The translations under genes and the position numbers were made by a program. A stretch of DNA of 37,360 bases from Singulisphaera sp. GP187 (GTDB lineage Bacteria > Planctomycetota > Planctomycetia > Gemmatales > Gemmataceae), in NCBI GenBank assembly GCA_945861245.1, contig CAMAUE010000041.1, positions 1 through 37,360 on the forward strand, given 5' to 3'. Of the stretch, positions 7,537 through 15,156 are shown one piece after another. The notes beneath the pieces are model-generated. The model did not search any database. It was not told where the DNA came from and worked only from the letters and a program-made list of their open reading frames with translations. Every line of letters starts with the position of its first letter. Position 1 is the stretch's first letter.

Positions 7537-7785
7537 ATGACAATTGACGACGTTTCCAAAGAGCAAGCCAAGTTGCTGATGGCTGGCCTATACCCTGGCA
7601 CGAACTACCTCGCCCGTCTGCGTGAGCGGATGGAGAAGGCAGGGTTTCGCCCGTCTGACCCGTTGTTCGTGCTCGTGAGCGATGCCTATGATGCACAAAG
7701 CAAGTTATACGGCAAAGTCTGTTGGCTTGCGGCCACGGGCAACGGCAGTGCGAATCCGGCGGATAAGCCGATCGTGGAAGGGTGA
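7537..7785 (+). CDS. Small hypothetical protein
   Basis: An 82-aa protein starting M-T-I-D-D-V-S-K-E-Q-A-K-L-L-M-A-G. It has no signal peptide or membrane segment. The sequence is balanced and helical, with P-G-T-N-Y-L-A-R-L-R-E-R-M-E-K-A-G-F-R-P-S-D-P near residues 20-45. It is divergent from the HTH gene on the minus strand and shares a 62-base promoter space with it. I do not recognise it. The composition looks like a real protein rather than a shadow frame. Confidence 0.5.
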   Translation: MTIDDVSKEQAKLLMAGLYPGTNYLARLRERMEKAGFRPSDPLFVLVSDAYDAQSKLYGKVCWLAATGNGSANPADKPIVEG

Positions 7786-8203
7786 AACGGTGCTCGCGAA
7801 TTCTGCAAAATATCCACCCACTCCCCCCTGTTATATTTTGGCCATAACGTGCGCGAGGCTATTCACTGGTTCCGTGGAAATCAGGCGATTCGCGGATACC
7901 CCTACGCCATGACTCCCGACTAGTCGGAGGTCTATCGCCGAAACACGCTACACAGTTTGCGCTAGCATGTCATCATGAAAGTGTGTACTTGCCTTTATAG
8001 GGTGCTAGTTTTTGAAGGGAGAGCGCGGATGAATGGAAGAAGCTTGGAGAGGTGCGAAAATATTTCGATAGGTAAAACTACCTGGTGTCGCGACACCTGC
8101 AAAGGGGGATTTTGAGGGGTTTTTAGGGGTTTTATCTTAGCGTCCGAAAAGTGCATTTCGCTAGGTAAATCACTGCAAATACTGCGTTTTTGACGGTTTC
8201 AAC
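7786..8203 (+). other. Gene-free stretch with several palindromes
   Basis: I see no credible gene. It holds a 12-bp palindrome CCGACTAGTCGG near 7915-7928, a short inverted repeat AGGTA-AAAC-TACCT at 8070-8083, then the palindrome at 8084-8097, and near-direct repeats GAGGGGTTTTT / AGGGGTTTTA at about 8113-8135. It is AT-richer than the coding regions and directly abuts the broken tRNA. Confidence 0.5.
8084..8097. repeat. 14-bp perfect palindrome beside the broken tRNA
   Basis: GGTGTCG is immediately followed by its reverse complement CGACACC, with no spacer. The inverted repeat AGGTA...TACCT touches it on the left. It could be a dyad binding site for a recombinase or repressor left by a mobile element. 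That function is inferred only from its position about 110 bases from the tRNA fragment. Confidence 0.6.
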
Positions 8204-8249
8204 TCTTGCTTCCGAAGACCATTGCTCTATCCAGTTGAGCTACGGGTGC
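8204..8249 (-). pseudogene. 5' half of a tRNA-Arg(TCG), truncated after the anticodon loop
   Basis: Read on the minus strand from 8249: acceptor strand GCACCCG, TA, D-stem GCTC, D-loop AACTGGATA, D-stem GAGC, A, anticodon-stem strand ATGGT and loop CTTCGGA with anticodon TCG. The following bases AGCAAG do not pair properly with ATGGT (expected ACCAT), and no T-arm (GGTTCGA) or matching acceptor strand CGGGTGC follows. About nucleotides 1-39 of a normal tRNA are therefore kept and the rest is lost. Breakage at the anticodon loop is typical of tyrosine-recombinase integration into tRNA genes, so this is probably an old attachment-site remnant. Confidence 0.75.
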
Positions 8250-8399
8250 GAGTGAGGTTTTTACCTTGGTATATTGACCTTATCCATTTGTCTTAGGGCC
8301 TCATCTATTGGACATCGCTCGACGCTGGCTAACATCAGACCTTATTCTACGGACTCTGCCTATTCGCGCAAAGACGCCTTTGCGAAAAAGCGAGGATTG

Positions 8400-8609
8400 G
8401 GGAGTTGGATGGATTTTTGTGCCATTGACGAAAATCCGTCGAGCAGCCAGATCAACGCACAGGTCTCGGCAGGTGAACGTTGACGACGCTTTCTCGCCAG
8501 GGATCTTGGCTGATTGACGAAGCGCGACGCGGATGCGGGCGAGGAGTTCCGCCGTGCTGAATGGCTGGGTGAGGTAATCGTCGGCGCCGCCGTCGAGAGC
8601 TCTGTAGAA
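8400..8609 (-). pseudogene. Fragment of an OmpR/KdpE-type response regulator
   Basis: The minus-strand frame reads F-Y-R-A-L-D-G-G-A-D-D-Y-L-T-Q-P-F, then E-L-L-A-R-I-R-V-A-L-R and later D-L-A-A-R-R-I-F-V-N-G. This is the end of a receiver domain (alpha4-beta5-alpha5) and the first strands of a winged-helix output domain. The usually conserved Lys before P-F is Gln here. The phosphoacceptor Asp region is missing upstream and the winged helix breaks off after about T-P; the frame then runs on to a TGA at 8301 without similarity I can see. It is a dead remnant, apparently joined to a transposase fragment at about 8620. Confidence 0.65.
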
Positions 8610-8632
8610 ATTTGTGTCGTGTCTCGTCGTCT

Positions 8633-8743
8633 TGGGTCAGATGCGGTCAACGCAACTTGCCGAAGTTGCGAGACGTAGGCAATGGCTTGCTCCAGGGCCA
8701 AGCGTTCGGAATCGTCACGATACTCAATAGTCAGCGATGGCAT
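8633..8743 (-). mobile_element. N-terminal remnant of an ISKra4-family-like transposase
   Basis: From ATG 8743, with GGGAGG about 7 bases upstream, the frame reads M-P-S-L-T-I-E-Y-R-D-D-S-E-R-L-A-L-E-Q and continues through A-Y-V-S-Q-L-R-Q-V-A-L-T-A to about 8633. This is the start I associate with ISKra4-type transposases of Gemmataceae, from memory of the pattern. The homologous part stops after 37 residues, where the sequence joins the response-regulator fragment. No catalytic domain or terminal inverted repeats are visible nearby, so only the 5' end of the insertion sequence survives. Confidence 0.5.
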
Positions 8744-8899
8744 TGGCCATCCTCCCAAAGAACCAGATTTTCTTGGTTGGCCTTCTACCAGTTGCCAATG
8801 CCAAAATCGAGAGAGGCACCCAAAGAGGACATTTCTATTTTGGTTCAACAGTGGAAATAATGTGAGTCAACAAGGACGACGAAACCGACAACAGTCGCT

Positions 8900-8962
8900 T
8901 TACGAGCCGGAAGCGTGAGCGACGGATATCGCCAATCCGTCGCTTACGCTTCCGGCTCGTAA
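8900..8962. repeat. Family-1 long inverted repeat (28-base arms)
   Basis: The left arm 8900-8927 and right arm 8935-8962 pair over 28 bases with one G-T mismatch around a 7-base loop. The arm core is CGAGCCGGAAGCGTGAGCG. A second copy with the same arm core lies at 17849-17912. It sits 48 bases past the 3' end of the minus-strand synthetase gene, so it could act as a terminator or mRNA-end stabiliser, but no T-tract follows on that strand. Confidence 0.85.
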
Positions 8963-9009
8963 TGCAAACATCGTGCATCGAATCTGCGACGAAGCGCCAG
9001 GTATCGTTT

Positions 9010-12000
9010 CTATGCCTCAATGAGTTGCGTCGGTGCGCCTGCGTAGCTGCTGTCGGGCAGCAAGCGTTCGTGTTTCATCACCACGCTGTGGGGCAATACC
9101 CAAGCGCGTTCACCGATGTCGGCGCCATAGAGCAACACCGCAGCATTGCCGGCCGTCGCGTCTTGGCGAATCCACACATAGTCGATCTTTAATACGCGGT
9201 CCTCGAAGGTGTGCGCCTGGAAATGACACGTCACCGTCGCACCGTCCTCGAACGTAAACATGTCGTGATCGATCGCATGCGCGAAGCCGTTGCCTAGCGC
9301 TACGTTTCGCCCCACCCGAGCACCCATTCCGCGCACGAACCAATTTAACCACAGGGTTCCTTCGAGAATCGACAACGGCCCGGCACTGAAGAGATCCCAG
9401 GCCATGAAGTGAAACTCCCATCGGTAACACCAGCTTGACCAGAGCGGATGCGTCCCCGGTTTGACGCAGCCGAGCAGCGCCCATTTCAACACCAGGCCGA
9501 ACAGACACAGACAAGCGATAACGCCGAGATCGAGCAACGGCACGATGCCGAAAATTAGCGTCGCCGTCGAGACATTCTCTTCGGCGACAGCCAAGAGATT
9601 GAACCAGCCCATCACGAGAAAGAGCGGCAACAACGGCAGCGCGAAACGCAGCTGTTCCCAGAACACGCGATTGGCATAGCGCAGCCATTTCGGTGTGTGG
9701 GTCAGGCTTCGCTCGGCTTCGATGATCTCGCGTTTCGGCAACTCAAACGGCGGGTGGCCGAACCATGATGTGCCTGGCGCGACCTTCGTATCGTCAACGA
9801 TCGTGTTGACGCCGAGGAGTACGCCGTCGGGAATCGTCTGCCCGCCGGCGATCAAGGCGTTGTTACCGAAATAGGTGTTTTTGCCGAGAACGACGGGCGC
9901 CAGCGTGACGGTCCCGCGGTGAATGCGCGGGCCGCCGAGGTAGATGCCGTCGGCGAGGAACGAGTCGGGGCCGATCGTGACGAGTTCGGGCACGGTGTCG
10001 ATGATCGTCATGAGTTCGCTGCCTCGGCCCAGTTTCATGCCGGCGGCGCGAAGCCAGGTATGCCACATCAGACTGCCTGACAGCCAATGGTTGACCGAAC
10101 TGGTGATTTCGGTTTTGAGCCACACACGCAAGTAAGCCAGGCTCCAGCGATCAACGACGCCCGGTTTGACTTTGCCGAGCAATCGCATGGCGATGGCCTG
10201 GAACACGAGAGTGCCCGGAACGATGAGCAATATCATGAACAAGCCGAGGAGGAATTCGGACAGGTGCAGCGCGGGGTTGAATATCCACTCCGCAGCGGAT
10301 TCGACGTCCAGTCCGACGATCAAGGCAAAGGCGAGCATCAAGCCGACGGCGGGGATCGCTTCAAACAATCGGAGTACGGTACGGGCCAAGGCGAGGGCGA
10401 AGGAGTAAGCGAGCGGCGACATCGGTTGGTCGCCAGCGGAAACTACAGGTTTTGCGGGCGCCATGCCGGCGGGGTTCGCGGGGATGCCGTCCCAGCGCTC
10501 GCCCTGCGGGATGATGTGATGTCGCGGCAGAAACGACAGCGCGGTGAGGTAGCTGTCGGCTTCCATGCGCGTATGATTGCCGAGGCCGGCGCGGACGTCG
10601 AGCGTGCAGCCGTTGCCAATAGCGATGGGGCCAACGACGATTTGGCCATCCTCAAGATCGACGAGCAGCAGAGCGGCGTCCTGGCTGAGCGTGACGTCGT
10701 CGCCGAGGTCGAGCAAGTCCCAACCGCCTTGTAGAAGATTGACGCCACGATGAATGTGGACTCGCTCCCCGATTCGAGCGCCGAGCATGCGCAGGGCGGC
10801 GGCGTGAAACGGCGTACCGTCAAGCAAGCCCCAGGGCACGAGGCCGGCGGTTTTCTGAACCATCCAGTTGCGCACGAAGAAGCTGCCCCAGATCGGTTGC
10901 CTGGTCGGCGTGTATCGACCGATCAACAATTTCTTGACCGCCACGGCGAGGCCAAGCGCCAGTATGGTGTAGCCCGTCACCCCGACTGAATAGAAGATCG
11001 GCGTCAGCAGCAAGAACGGCACGAGGCCCAGCGACTCCGCCAGCCACGGCAGCAGGTGAAAGGCAATACCATAGACAAGCGGCGCGCCGATAAATAGTCC
11101 GGAGAGCAGCCAAGCGGTCTGCACGGCGGTGGCGAGGATCGGTCGGCCGACGGGTCGCGGCGTGCCTCGTTTCGGCTGCGTCGTTTGCTCGGTCTGGGGC
11201 ACGCGTTTGGCCAACTCGGCGACGGTGCGGGCATCGTAAAGATCGCGCACCGTCAGCGTTGCTGTCTGCCGATCGTCGCGCAGCCGAGAGATCAATTGCG
11301 CCGCCAAGAGGGAATCGCCGCCCAGCGCATGAAAGAAATCGTCGGTGATCGAGCACGGCTCGTGAAGCTGGAGCGTCGTGCAAAACGCTTCGGCCAGCTT
11401 CGCCTCGATTGCATTTCGTGGAGCGACGATCAGGTCCGTCTTTTCGTGAACGTGAAGTTCGAGCGTCGGCAGCGCTCGGCGGTTGAGCTTGCCGCTCACC
11501 GTCGTTGGTAGCGTCTCGAGCATAGCAATCTGCGATGGAACCATGTACTCGGGCAGATGCTGACGCACCGCCGACTTGAGCGTGTCGAAGCACGGCGGCA
11601 GCGCGGCATCCTCCGTAACGATAAACGCCACGATGCGCTTCTGTGTGCCCTCGCCTTGCACGTGGCACGCGGCTTCGCGCACGCCCACGCACTCGGCGAG
11701 TCGCGTCTCGATCGCTTCCAGTTCAATGCGATAACCGCGAATTTTGACTTGCGAATCGATTCGGCCATGGCAATGGAACCGTCCCTCGGCGTCGCGGTGG
11801 ACGAGATCGCCGGTGCGGTAGATTCGGCCCAGGCGGGGGTGGTTCGGGAATTTTCGCTCCGTCATCTCCGGGTCGTTCCGATAGCCCCGCGCGAGACCGA
11901 CGCCGGTGATGCACAGTTCGCCCTGTTCGCCGATGGCGACTTCGTGGAGGTGCTCGTCGAGTACCCACGCTTGCAAGCCAGGCACGGGTTTGCCGATCGT

Positions 12001-13032
12001 GATCGGATCGCCGGGTTTGATTCGGCTACGCAGCGCGGTGACGGTCGTTTCGGTCGGGCCGTAGTCGTTGATGAAGCATCGGCCCTTGGCCCAGCGCTCG
12101 GCGACATCGGGCGTCAGCGCTTCGCCACCGGGGTGCAGCAAGCGGAGGTCGGGAAGCTCTAAATCGGGACGCTCGCAACCGGTGGCGCGGAGCAACGTCG
12201 GCGGTGGGCAGAACATGGTGATACGTTCGCGCCGCAGCCAGGCGATGAGGTCCGGCCCGAGCCGGGTGGTCTCGTCGTCCATGACGATGAGCGTGGCGCC
12301 GGAGGCGAGTGCGAACCAGGATTCTTCAACGGATGAATCGTAAGCGTTGGACGAATTCTGCGCGACGCGATCGCGCGGGGTGACGCCGAGCGTATCGAGG
12401 TCGCCTTGGACAAGATTGACGATGCCGCGATGCTCGATCATGACGCCTTTGGGCCGACCGGTCGTTCCTGAGGTGTAGATCAGGTAGGCGAGAGTGCTCG
12501 GTCTCAGCCAGGGAGCGGGTTCGAGCGGGATGGTCATGCCGTCGTCGTCAGCGTCCCAGGCGAGCATGTCGAGGTAGAACTCGAGGTCGGGGCGGCTGCC
12601 GCGGATACGAGCCAGACCGATGTCGTTCGACAAGATGGCGACGGGCTGAGCGTCGTTGAGGATGTAGCGAACTTGTTCGTCGGGAAACGCGGGATCGATG
12701 CAGGTGAATGCCGCCCCGGCTTTCAAAACGGCGAGTTGGGCGAGATAAACATGCTCGGAGTCGCGTGGCAGGCAGATCGCGATGACGCATTCGCCCTTGA
12801 CAAAGTCACGCAACTCGCCCGCCAGCTTGTCGCTTTTGCGGTTCAGTTCGGCATAACTGATTTCACGGCGCTCGGATCGTGTCGAGGCCGGCGGTGTTTC
12901 GATGGCGATTTGGCCCGGCAGCCGACGTGCGACATCCACCAGGAAATCGTGCAGAAACAAGCGGTCGCACGCTATCGTGGCACGCTCCTTTTTGGTAATC
13001 AGTTTGGTCGATGCTGTCACGATCGTGGTCAT
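9010..13032 (-). CDS. Pls/PosA-type NRPS-like synthetase (adenylation, carrier, membrane part with three LbH-like domains)
   Basis: A 1340-aa protein. ATG 13032 is chosen; the frame also opens at TTG 13062. An adenylation domain spans about residues 20-530: Y-T-S-G-T-T-G-R-P-K-G near 184-196, N-D-Y-G-P-T-E-T-T, Y-R-T-G-D-L, K-I-R-G-Y-R-I-E-L-E and the A10 motif T-V-S-G-K-L-N-R-R-A. The substrate-pocket motif A-Y-D-S-S-V-E-E puts Asp at the amine-binding position and Glu at the 239-equivalent. The carrier domain has G-G-D-S574-L-L, the phosphopantetheine site. The remaining 700 residues alternate hydrophobic spans with three hexapeptide (left-handed beta-helix) acyltransferase-like units. This is the layout of the epsilon-poly-lysine synthetase (Pls) C-terminal half, known to join amino acids into isopeptide homopolymers at the membrane. 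The product here is unknown; a basic amino acid polymer or amino-acylated envelope compound is inferred. Confidence 0.88.
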   Translation of the reverse strand: MTTIVTASTKLITKKERATIACDRLFLHDFLVDVARRLPGQIAIETPPASTRSERREISYAELNRKSDKLAGELRDFVKGECVIAICLPRDSEHVYLAQLAVLKAGAAFTCIDPAFPDEQVRYILNDAQPVAILSNDIGLARIRGSRPDLEFYLDMLAWDADDDGMTIPLEPAPWLRPSTLAYLIYTSGTTGRPKGVMIEHRGIVNLVQGDLDTLGVTPRDRVAQNSSNAYDSSVEESWFALASGATLIVMDDETTRLGPDLIAWLRRERITMFCPPPTLLRATGCERPDLELPDLRLLHPGGEALTPDVAERWAKGRCFINDYGPTETTVTALRSRIKPGDPITIGKPVPGLQAWVLDEHLHEVAIGEQGELCITGVGLARGYRNDPEMTERKFPNHPRLGRIYRTGDLVHRDAEGRFHCHGRIDSQVKIRGYRIELEAIETRLAECVGVREAACHVQGEGTQKRIVAFIVTEDAALPPCFDTLKSAVRQHLPEYMVPSQIAMLETLPTTVSGKLNRRALPTLELHVHEKTDLIVAPRNAIEAKLAEAFCTTLQLHEPCSITDDFFHALGGDSLLAAQLISRLRDDRQTATLTVRDLYDARTVAELAKRVPQTEQTTQPKRGTPRPVGRPILATAVQTAWLLSGLFIGAPLVYGIAFHLLPWLAESLGLVPFLLLTPIFYSVGVTGYTILALGLAVAVKKLLIGRYTPTRQPIWGSFFVRNWMVQKTAGLVPWGLLDGTPFHAAALRMLGARIGERVHIHRGVNLLQGGWDLLDLGDDVTLSQDAALLLVDLEDGQIVVGPIAIGNGCTLDVRAGLGNHTRMEADSYLTALSFLPRHHIIPQGERWDGIPANPAGMAPAKPVVSAGDQPMSPLAYSFALALARTVLRLFEAIPAVGLMLAFALIVGLDVESAAEWIFNPALHLSEFLLGLFMILLIVPGTLVFQAIAMRLLGKVKPGVVDRWSLAYLRVWLKTEITSSVNHWLSGSLMWHTWLRAAGMKLGRGSELMTIIDTVPELVTIGPDSFLADGIYLGGPRIHRGTVTLAPVVLGKNTYFGNNALIAGGQTIPDGVLLGVNTIVDDTKVAPGTSWFGHPPFELPKREIIEAERSLTHTPKWLRYANRVFWEQLRFALPLLPLFLVMGWFNLLAVAEENVSTATLIFGIVPLLDLGVIACLCLFGLVLKWALLGCVKPGTHPLWSSWCYRWEFHFMAWDLFSAGPLSILEGTLWLNWFVRGMGARVGRNVALGNGFAHAIDHDMFTFEDGATVTCHFQAHTFEDRVLKIDYVWIRQDATAGNAAVLLYGADIGERAWVLPHSVVMKHERLLPDSSYAGAPTQLIEA

Positions 13033-13070
13033 TCGTGGTCCGTTTGGTTCCGGGAATTCCAAAGCCTGAT

Positions 13071-13128
13071 TTCCGCTTGCGGCTTAGCGCTCGCGCGGGA
13101 TACCCCGAGCGCTAAGCCGCAAGCGGAA
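13071..13128. repeat. Family-2 long inverted repeat (23-base perfect arms)
   Basis: The left arm 13071-13093 and right arm 13106-13128 are perfect reverse complements around a 12-base loop; the arm core is CCGCTTGCGGCTTAGCGCTC. An outer CTGATTT / AAATCAG pair extends the symmetry. It sits between the end of the FecR-like gene (13137) and the start of the synthetase (13032), both on the minus strand. Other copies are at 19518-19576, 26977-27050 and, degraded, 32097-32156. Confidence 0.9.
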
Positions 13129-13136
13129 AACAGAAA

Positions 13137-14030
13137 TCAGTCATTCATCCTGAATAGTTTTTTCGCCTTGTGGCGACCTTTGAGCGTGCGATGGATCGCT
13201 TTGCGCGGCGGGTCGAGATTGTTTTCGAGGATCGTCTCGAGCTTTTTCATTCGCAGGGTGCCGCCGAGCGTTGCGTGCGCGAGTTTCTTTTTGCCTTCCT
13301 TCGACACGACGTTGGAGGTGACGGCACGCTCGAACGTCGCGTCCACGCCGGCCTCGATGCGGTCGAGCGCATTGGCCAGTTTGGTCACTTGCTTGGCGTC
13401 TTGCGTTTGGCTGGCGACATCCAATCGAGCGACGACCTGGTCGGCCAAATCGCTGATACGACCATACTCCGCCACCGGATCGTCGGTCTGCTTCAACCAC
13501 ACGCCTGTTGCCAATAGCTTCTCGGCGAAGACGCGATCTTCAGGACGCAGATTCGCCGACGCTAGAGATGCTTTGATTGTCTCGGCGTGAGCGGAGTAAA
13601 TGCCGTCGCGATCCTTGGGCGACTCGGCACGAGTCAGCGCGATATTCCAATCGATGAGCCGATCGACGACATCGACCGAGGCACGCGACGGCGACTCGCC
13701 GACGAGCATGACAATTGCGAGTGTGGCGGCGAAGAACGTCATCGCAGCCGACAGACTCCACGCACGCCAACGGCTGTTTCGACGCTCGGCGGGACCAAGT
13801 TGGACTGTCGGCATGGGAAGGACGGTTGCGCGATCATCCGCATTCGCGTCCGGAATTGTCAGGCCGACCCGCCAGTTCAACATGGCATGCAACTGGAGAT
13901 ATTCGACGTACTCGCGTTGCAGTTCGGGGTGCTCGGCCAGCAGCGCACAGAGTTGATCGTTTCGCCGACGGTCGGCGGGGCCATCGAGAAGGCCGCCCAG
14001 AAGTCGTTCGAATTCGGCATGAACTTTCAT
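13137..14030 (-). CDS. FecR-like/anti-sigma-type membrane protein partner of the ECF sigma factor
   Basis: A 297-aa protein. ATG 14030 overlaps the sigma-factor stop as TAATG, with GGAGG 6 bases upstream inside the sigma gene, so translation is coupled. The N-terminus (M-K-V-H-A-E-F-E-R-L-L-G-G-L-L-D-G) and H-P-E-L-Q-R-E-Y-V-E-Y-L-Q-L-H-A-M-L-N-W resemble the cytoplasmic region of planctomycete FecR-associated proteins. One membrane segment is near residue 90 (A-M-T-F-F-A-A-T-L-A-I-V-M-L-V). The rest is an extracytoplasmic helical domain of about 190 residues, ending in a Lys/Arg-rich tail. The FecR beta domain itself is not obvious, so this may be a shortened variant. The likely role is to hold or signal to the sigma factor encoded just upstream; this is inferred from gene order. 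Confidence 0.65.
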   Translation of the reverse strand: MKVHAEFERLLGGLLDGPADRRRNDQLCALLAEHPELQREYVEYLQLHAMLNWRVGLTIPDANADDRATVLPMPTVQLGPAERRNSRWRAWSLSAAMTFFAATLAIVMLVGESPSRASVDVVDRLIDWNIALTRAESPKDRDGIYSAHAETIKASLASANLRPEDRVFAEKLLATGVWLKQTDDPVAEYGRISDLADQVVARLDVASQTQDAKQVTKLANALDRIEAGVDATFERAVTSNVVSKEGKKKLAHATLGGTLRMKKLETILENNLDPPRKAIHRTLKGRHKAKKLFRMND

Positions 14031-14572
14031 TAGGAACCTCCTTCCGCGGTTAAGGTTTTCCGCATGCATTCCAACAGCGCTTTACGAATGCGAAACAGCG
14101 TGACGGATACGACGTTCTCCGTTTGGCCCAGCGCCAGGGCAATATCGCGCACGGCTTCGCCCTTTTGGTAGCGTGCGTCCATCAAACGACGCCAATCCAC
14201 GGACAATTTCTGGTAGCACGATTCCAGGGCATCAAGCTGTCGGCTTTGCGGCGGCGCAGCGGTGGCGAGCGAATCGGCTACTTTGTCGAACAACGCATCG
14301 CTCAACACCAGGCGATCGCGCGATTGCTTTTTCCGCCAGGCCAGCACCTGAAATCGCGCGAATGTCAAAGCCCACGGCAGGAATGGCCTCGTTGCGTCGT
14401 ATTCACCGGATTTCTCCAACAGTACGACGTTAGTCTCCTGTAGGAGGTCGTGCGTGCTCTCCGTGCCACCCAGGGTCGCGGTGATGCAAGCGTAAAGGGC
14501 GCTTTGATTTCCGGTGAGCAATAACAAAAACTCAGGCGTTGGCGCGAGGCGGGAGGGTTTGACGGCGTCCAT
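14030..14572 (-). CDS. ECF RNA polymerase sigma factor (planctomycete type)
   Basis: A 180-aa protein. The sigma-2 region covers about residues 20-85: L-L-Q-E-T-N-V-V-L-L-E-K for promoter -10 recognition and core binding, then F-L-P-W-A-L-T-F-A-R-F-Q-V-L-A-W-R-K. Sigma-4 covers about 115-175, with L-S-V-D-W-R-R-L-M-D-A-R-Y and an HTH A-V-R-D-I-A-L-A-L-G-Q-T-E-N-V-V-S-V-T-L-F-R-I-R. It matches the Rhodopirellula/Verrucomicrobium subfamily of ECF factors. It overlaps the downstream membrane partner by one base (TAATG), forming a sigma/regulator pair. No good Shine-Dalgarno is seen before ATG 14572. The upstream 580 bases contain two matched palindromes that could be control sites. Confidence 0.88.
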   Translation of the reverse strand: MDAVKPSRLAPTPEFLLLLTGNQSALYACITATLGGTESTHDLLQETNVVLLEKSGEYDATRPFLPWALTFARFQVLAWRKKQSRDRLVLSDALFDKVADSLATAAPPQSRQLDALESCYQKLSVDWRRLMDARYQKGEAVRDIALALGQTENVVSVTLFRIRKALLECMRKTLTAEGGS

Positions 14573-14698
14573 GGCGTGAGTGTTAATCCTCGTCAGCGGG
14601 CAATAGGTAAATTTAGCGAAAGTCAGGGCGAATCTTACATCCCTGTCAAAAATGAGCGGTTTTTATGAATCGCTCAAAAAATGCTCGGTTATCGTAGG

Positions 14699-14717
14699 CA
14701 TCACGCTCCACGTGATG
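14699..14717. promoter_or_regulatory. Operator-like palindrome, copy 1
   Basis: CATCACG-CTCCA-CGTGATG, 7-base perfect arms with a 5-base spacer. It is matched by copy 2 at 14772-14790. The pair lies 127 and 200 bases upstream of the sigma-factor start. A dimeric repressor or activator site is inferred. Confidence 0.45.
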
Positions 14718-14771
14718 GATTTGCCGCTAATACGTAGTAATCCATGCGAATTTCGAGGATTTCAACAATCT

Positions 14772-14790
14772 CATCACGTAGAGCGTGATG
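14772..14790. promoter_or_regulatory. Operator-like palindrome, copy 2
   Basis: CATCACG-TAGAG-CGTGATG. The arms are identical to copy 1, and its whole sequence is the reverse complement of copy 1 except for one spacer base. The centre-to-centre distance is 73 bases, close to seven helical turns, so both sites would face the same side of the DNA. Confidence 0.45.
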
Positions 14791-15156
14791 GCGCCGGTCG
14801 CTGGTGCCGTTTGTCGGCCATGTCGAAACTGCGGCCTGGATCAATTGGCACGCGCATGTGCAAGAGAAATATTGCGATCGGCACATTTTTTCTCAAGTCG
14901 CCGTGCAAGAAAATCGGGTAACACCGATTTTGCTCGGAAAACCCAATTAGCCAATTTAATCAAAAACATCAAATTCGCTATATTCGTAGATCCTGCCGTG
15001 GAAAACACCCGACGTTCGGCAACTTCGGCATATTCCGGCTGTGATTTAATGGTCCAGATCCTTTTTATGTGGAATTATTCAAGTGTGTTGGCAACCATTC
15101 TCAACGGGTGGGAATTAGGTCGTTCAACGGCAACATCAAAAAAAGTGGAACAAGTC

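Larger units (their letters stand above)
14573..15156. other. Divergent intergenic region between the sigma factor and a secreted protein gene
   Basis: 584 bases without a credible gene; a plus-strand frame runs through but has no coding look. It is AT-rich for this genome. It contains a weak hairpin GAGCG...CGCTC at 14654-14675 and the two palindromes listed separately. It should carry promoters for both flanking genes, but I cannot place them. Confidence 0.5.

Noticed and set aside
14785..15156. N-terminal extension of the small secreted protein gene
   Set aside because: It would bury the signal peptide 124 residues inside the protein; ATG 15157 has its own ribosome site.
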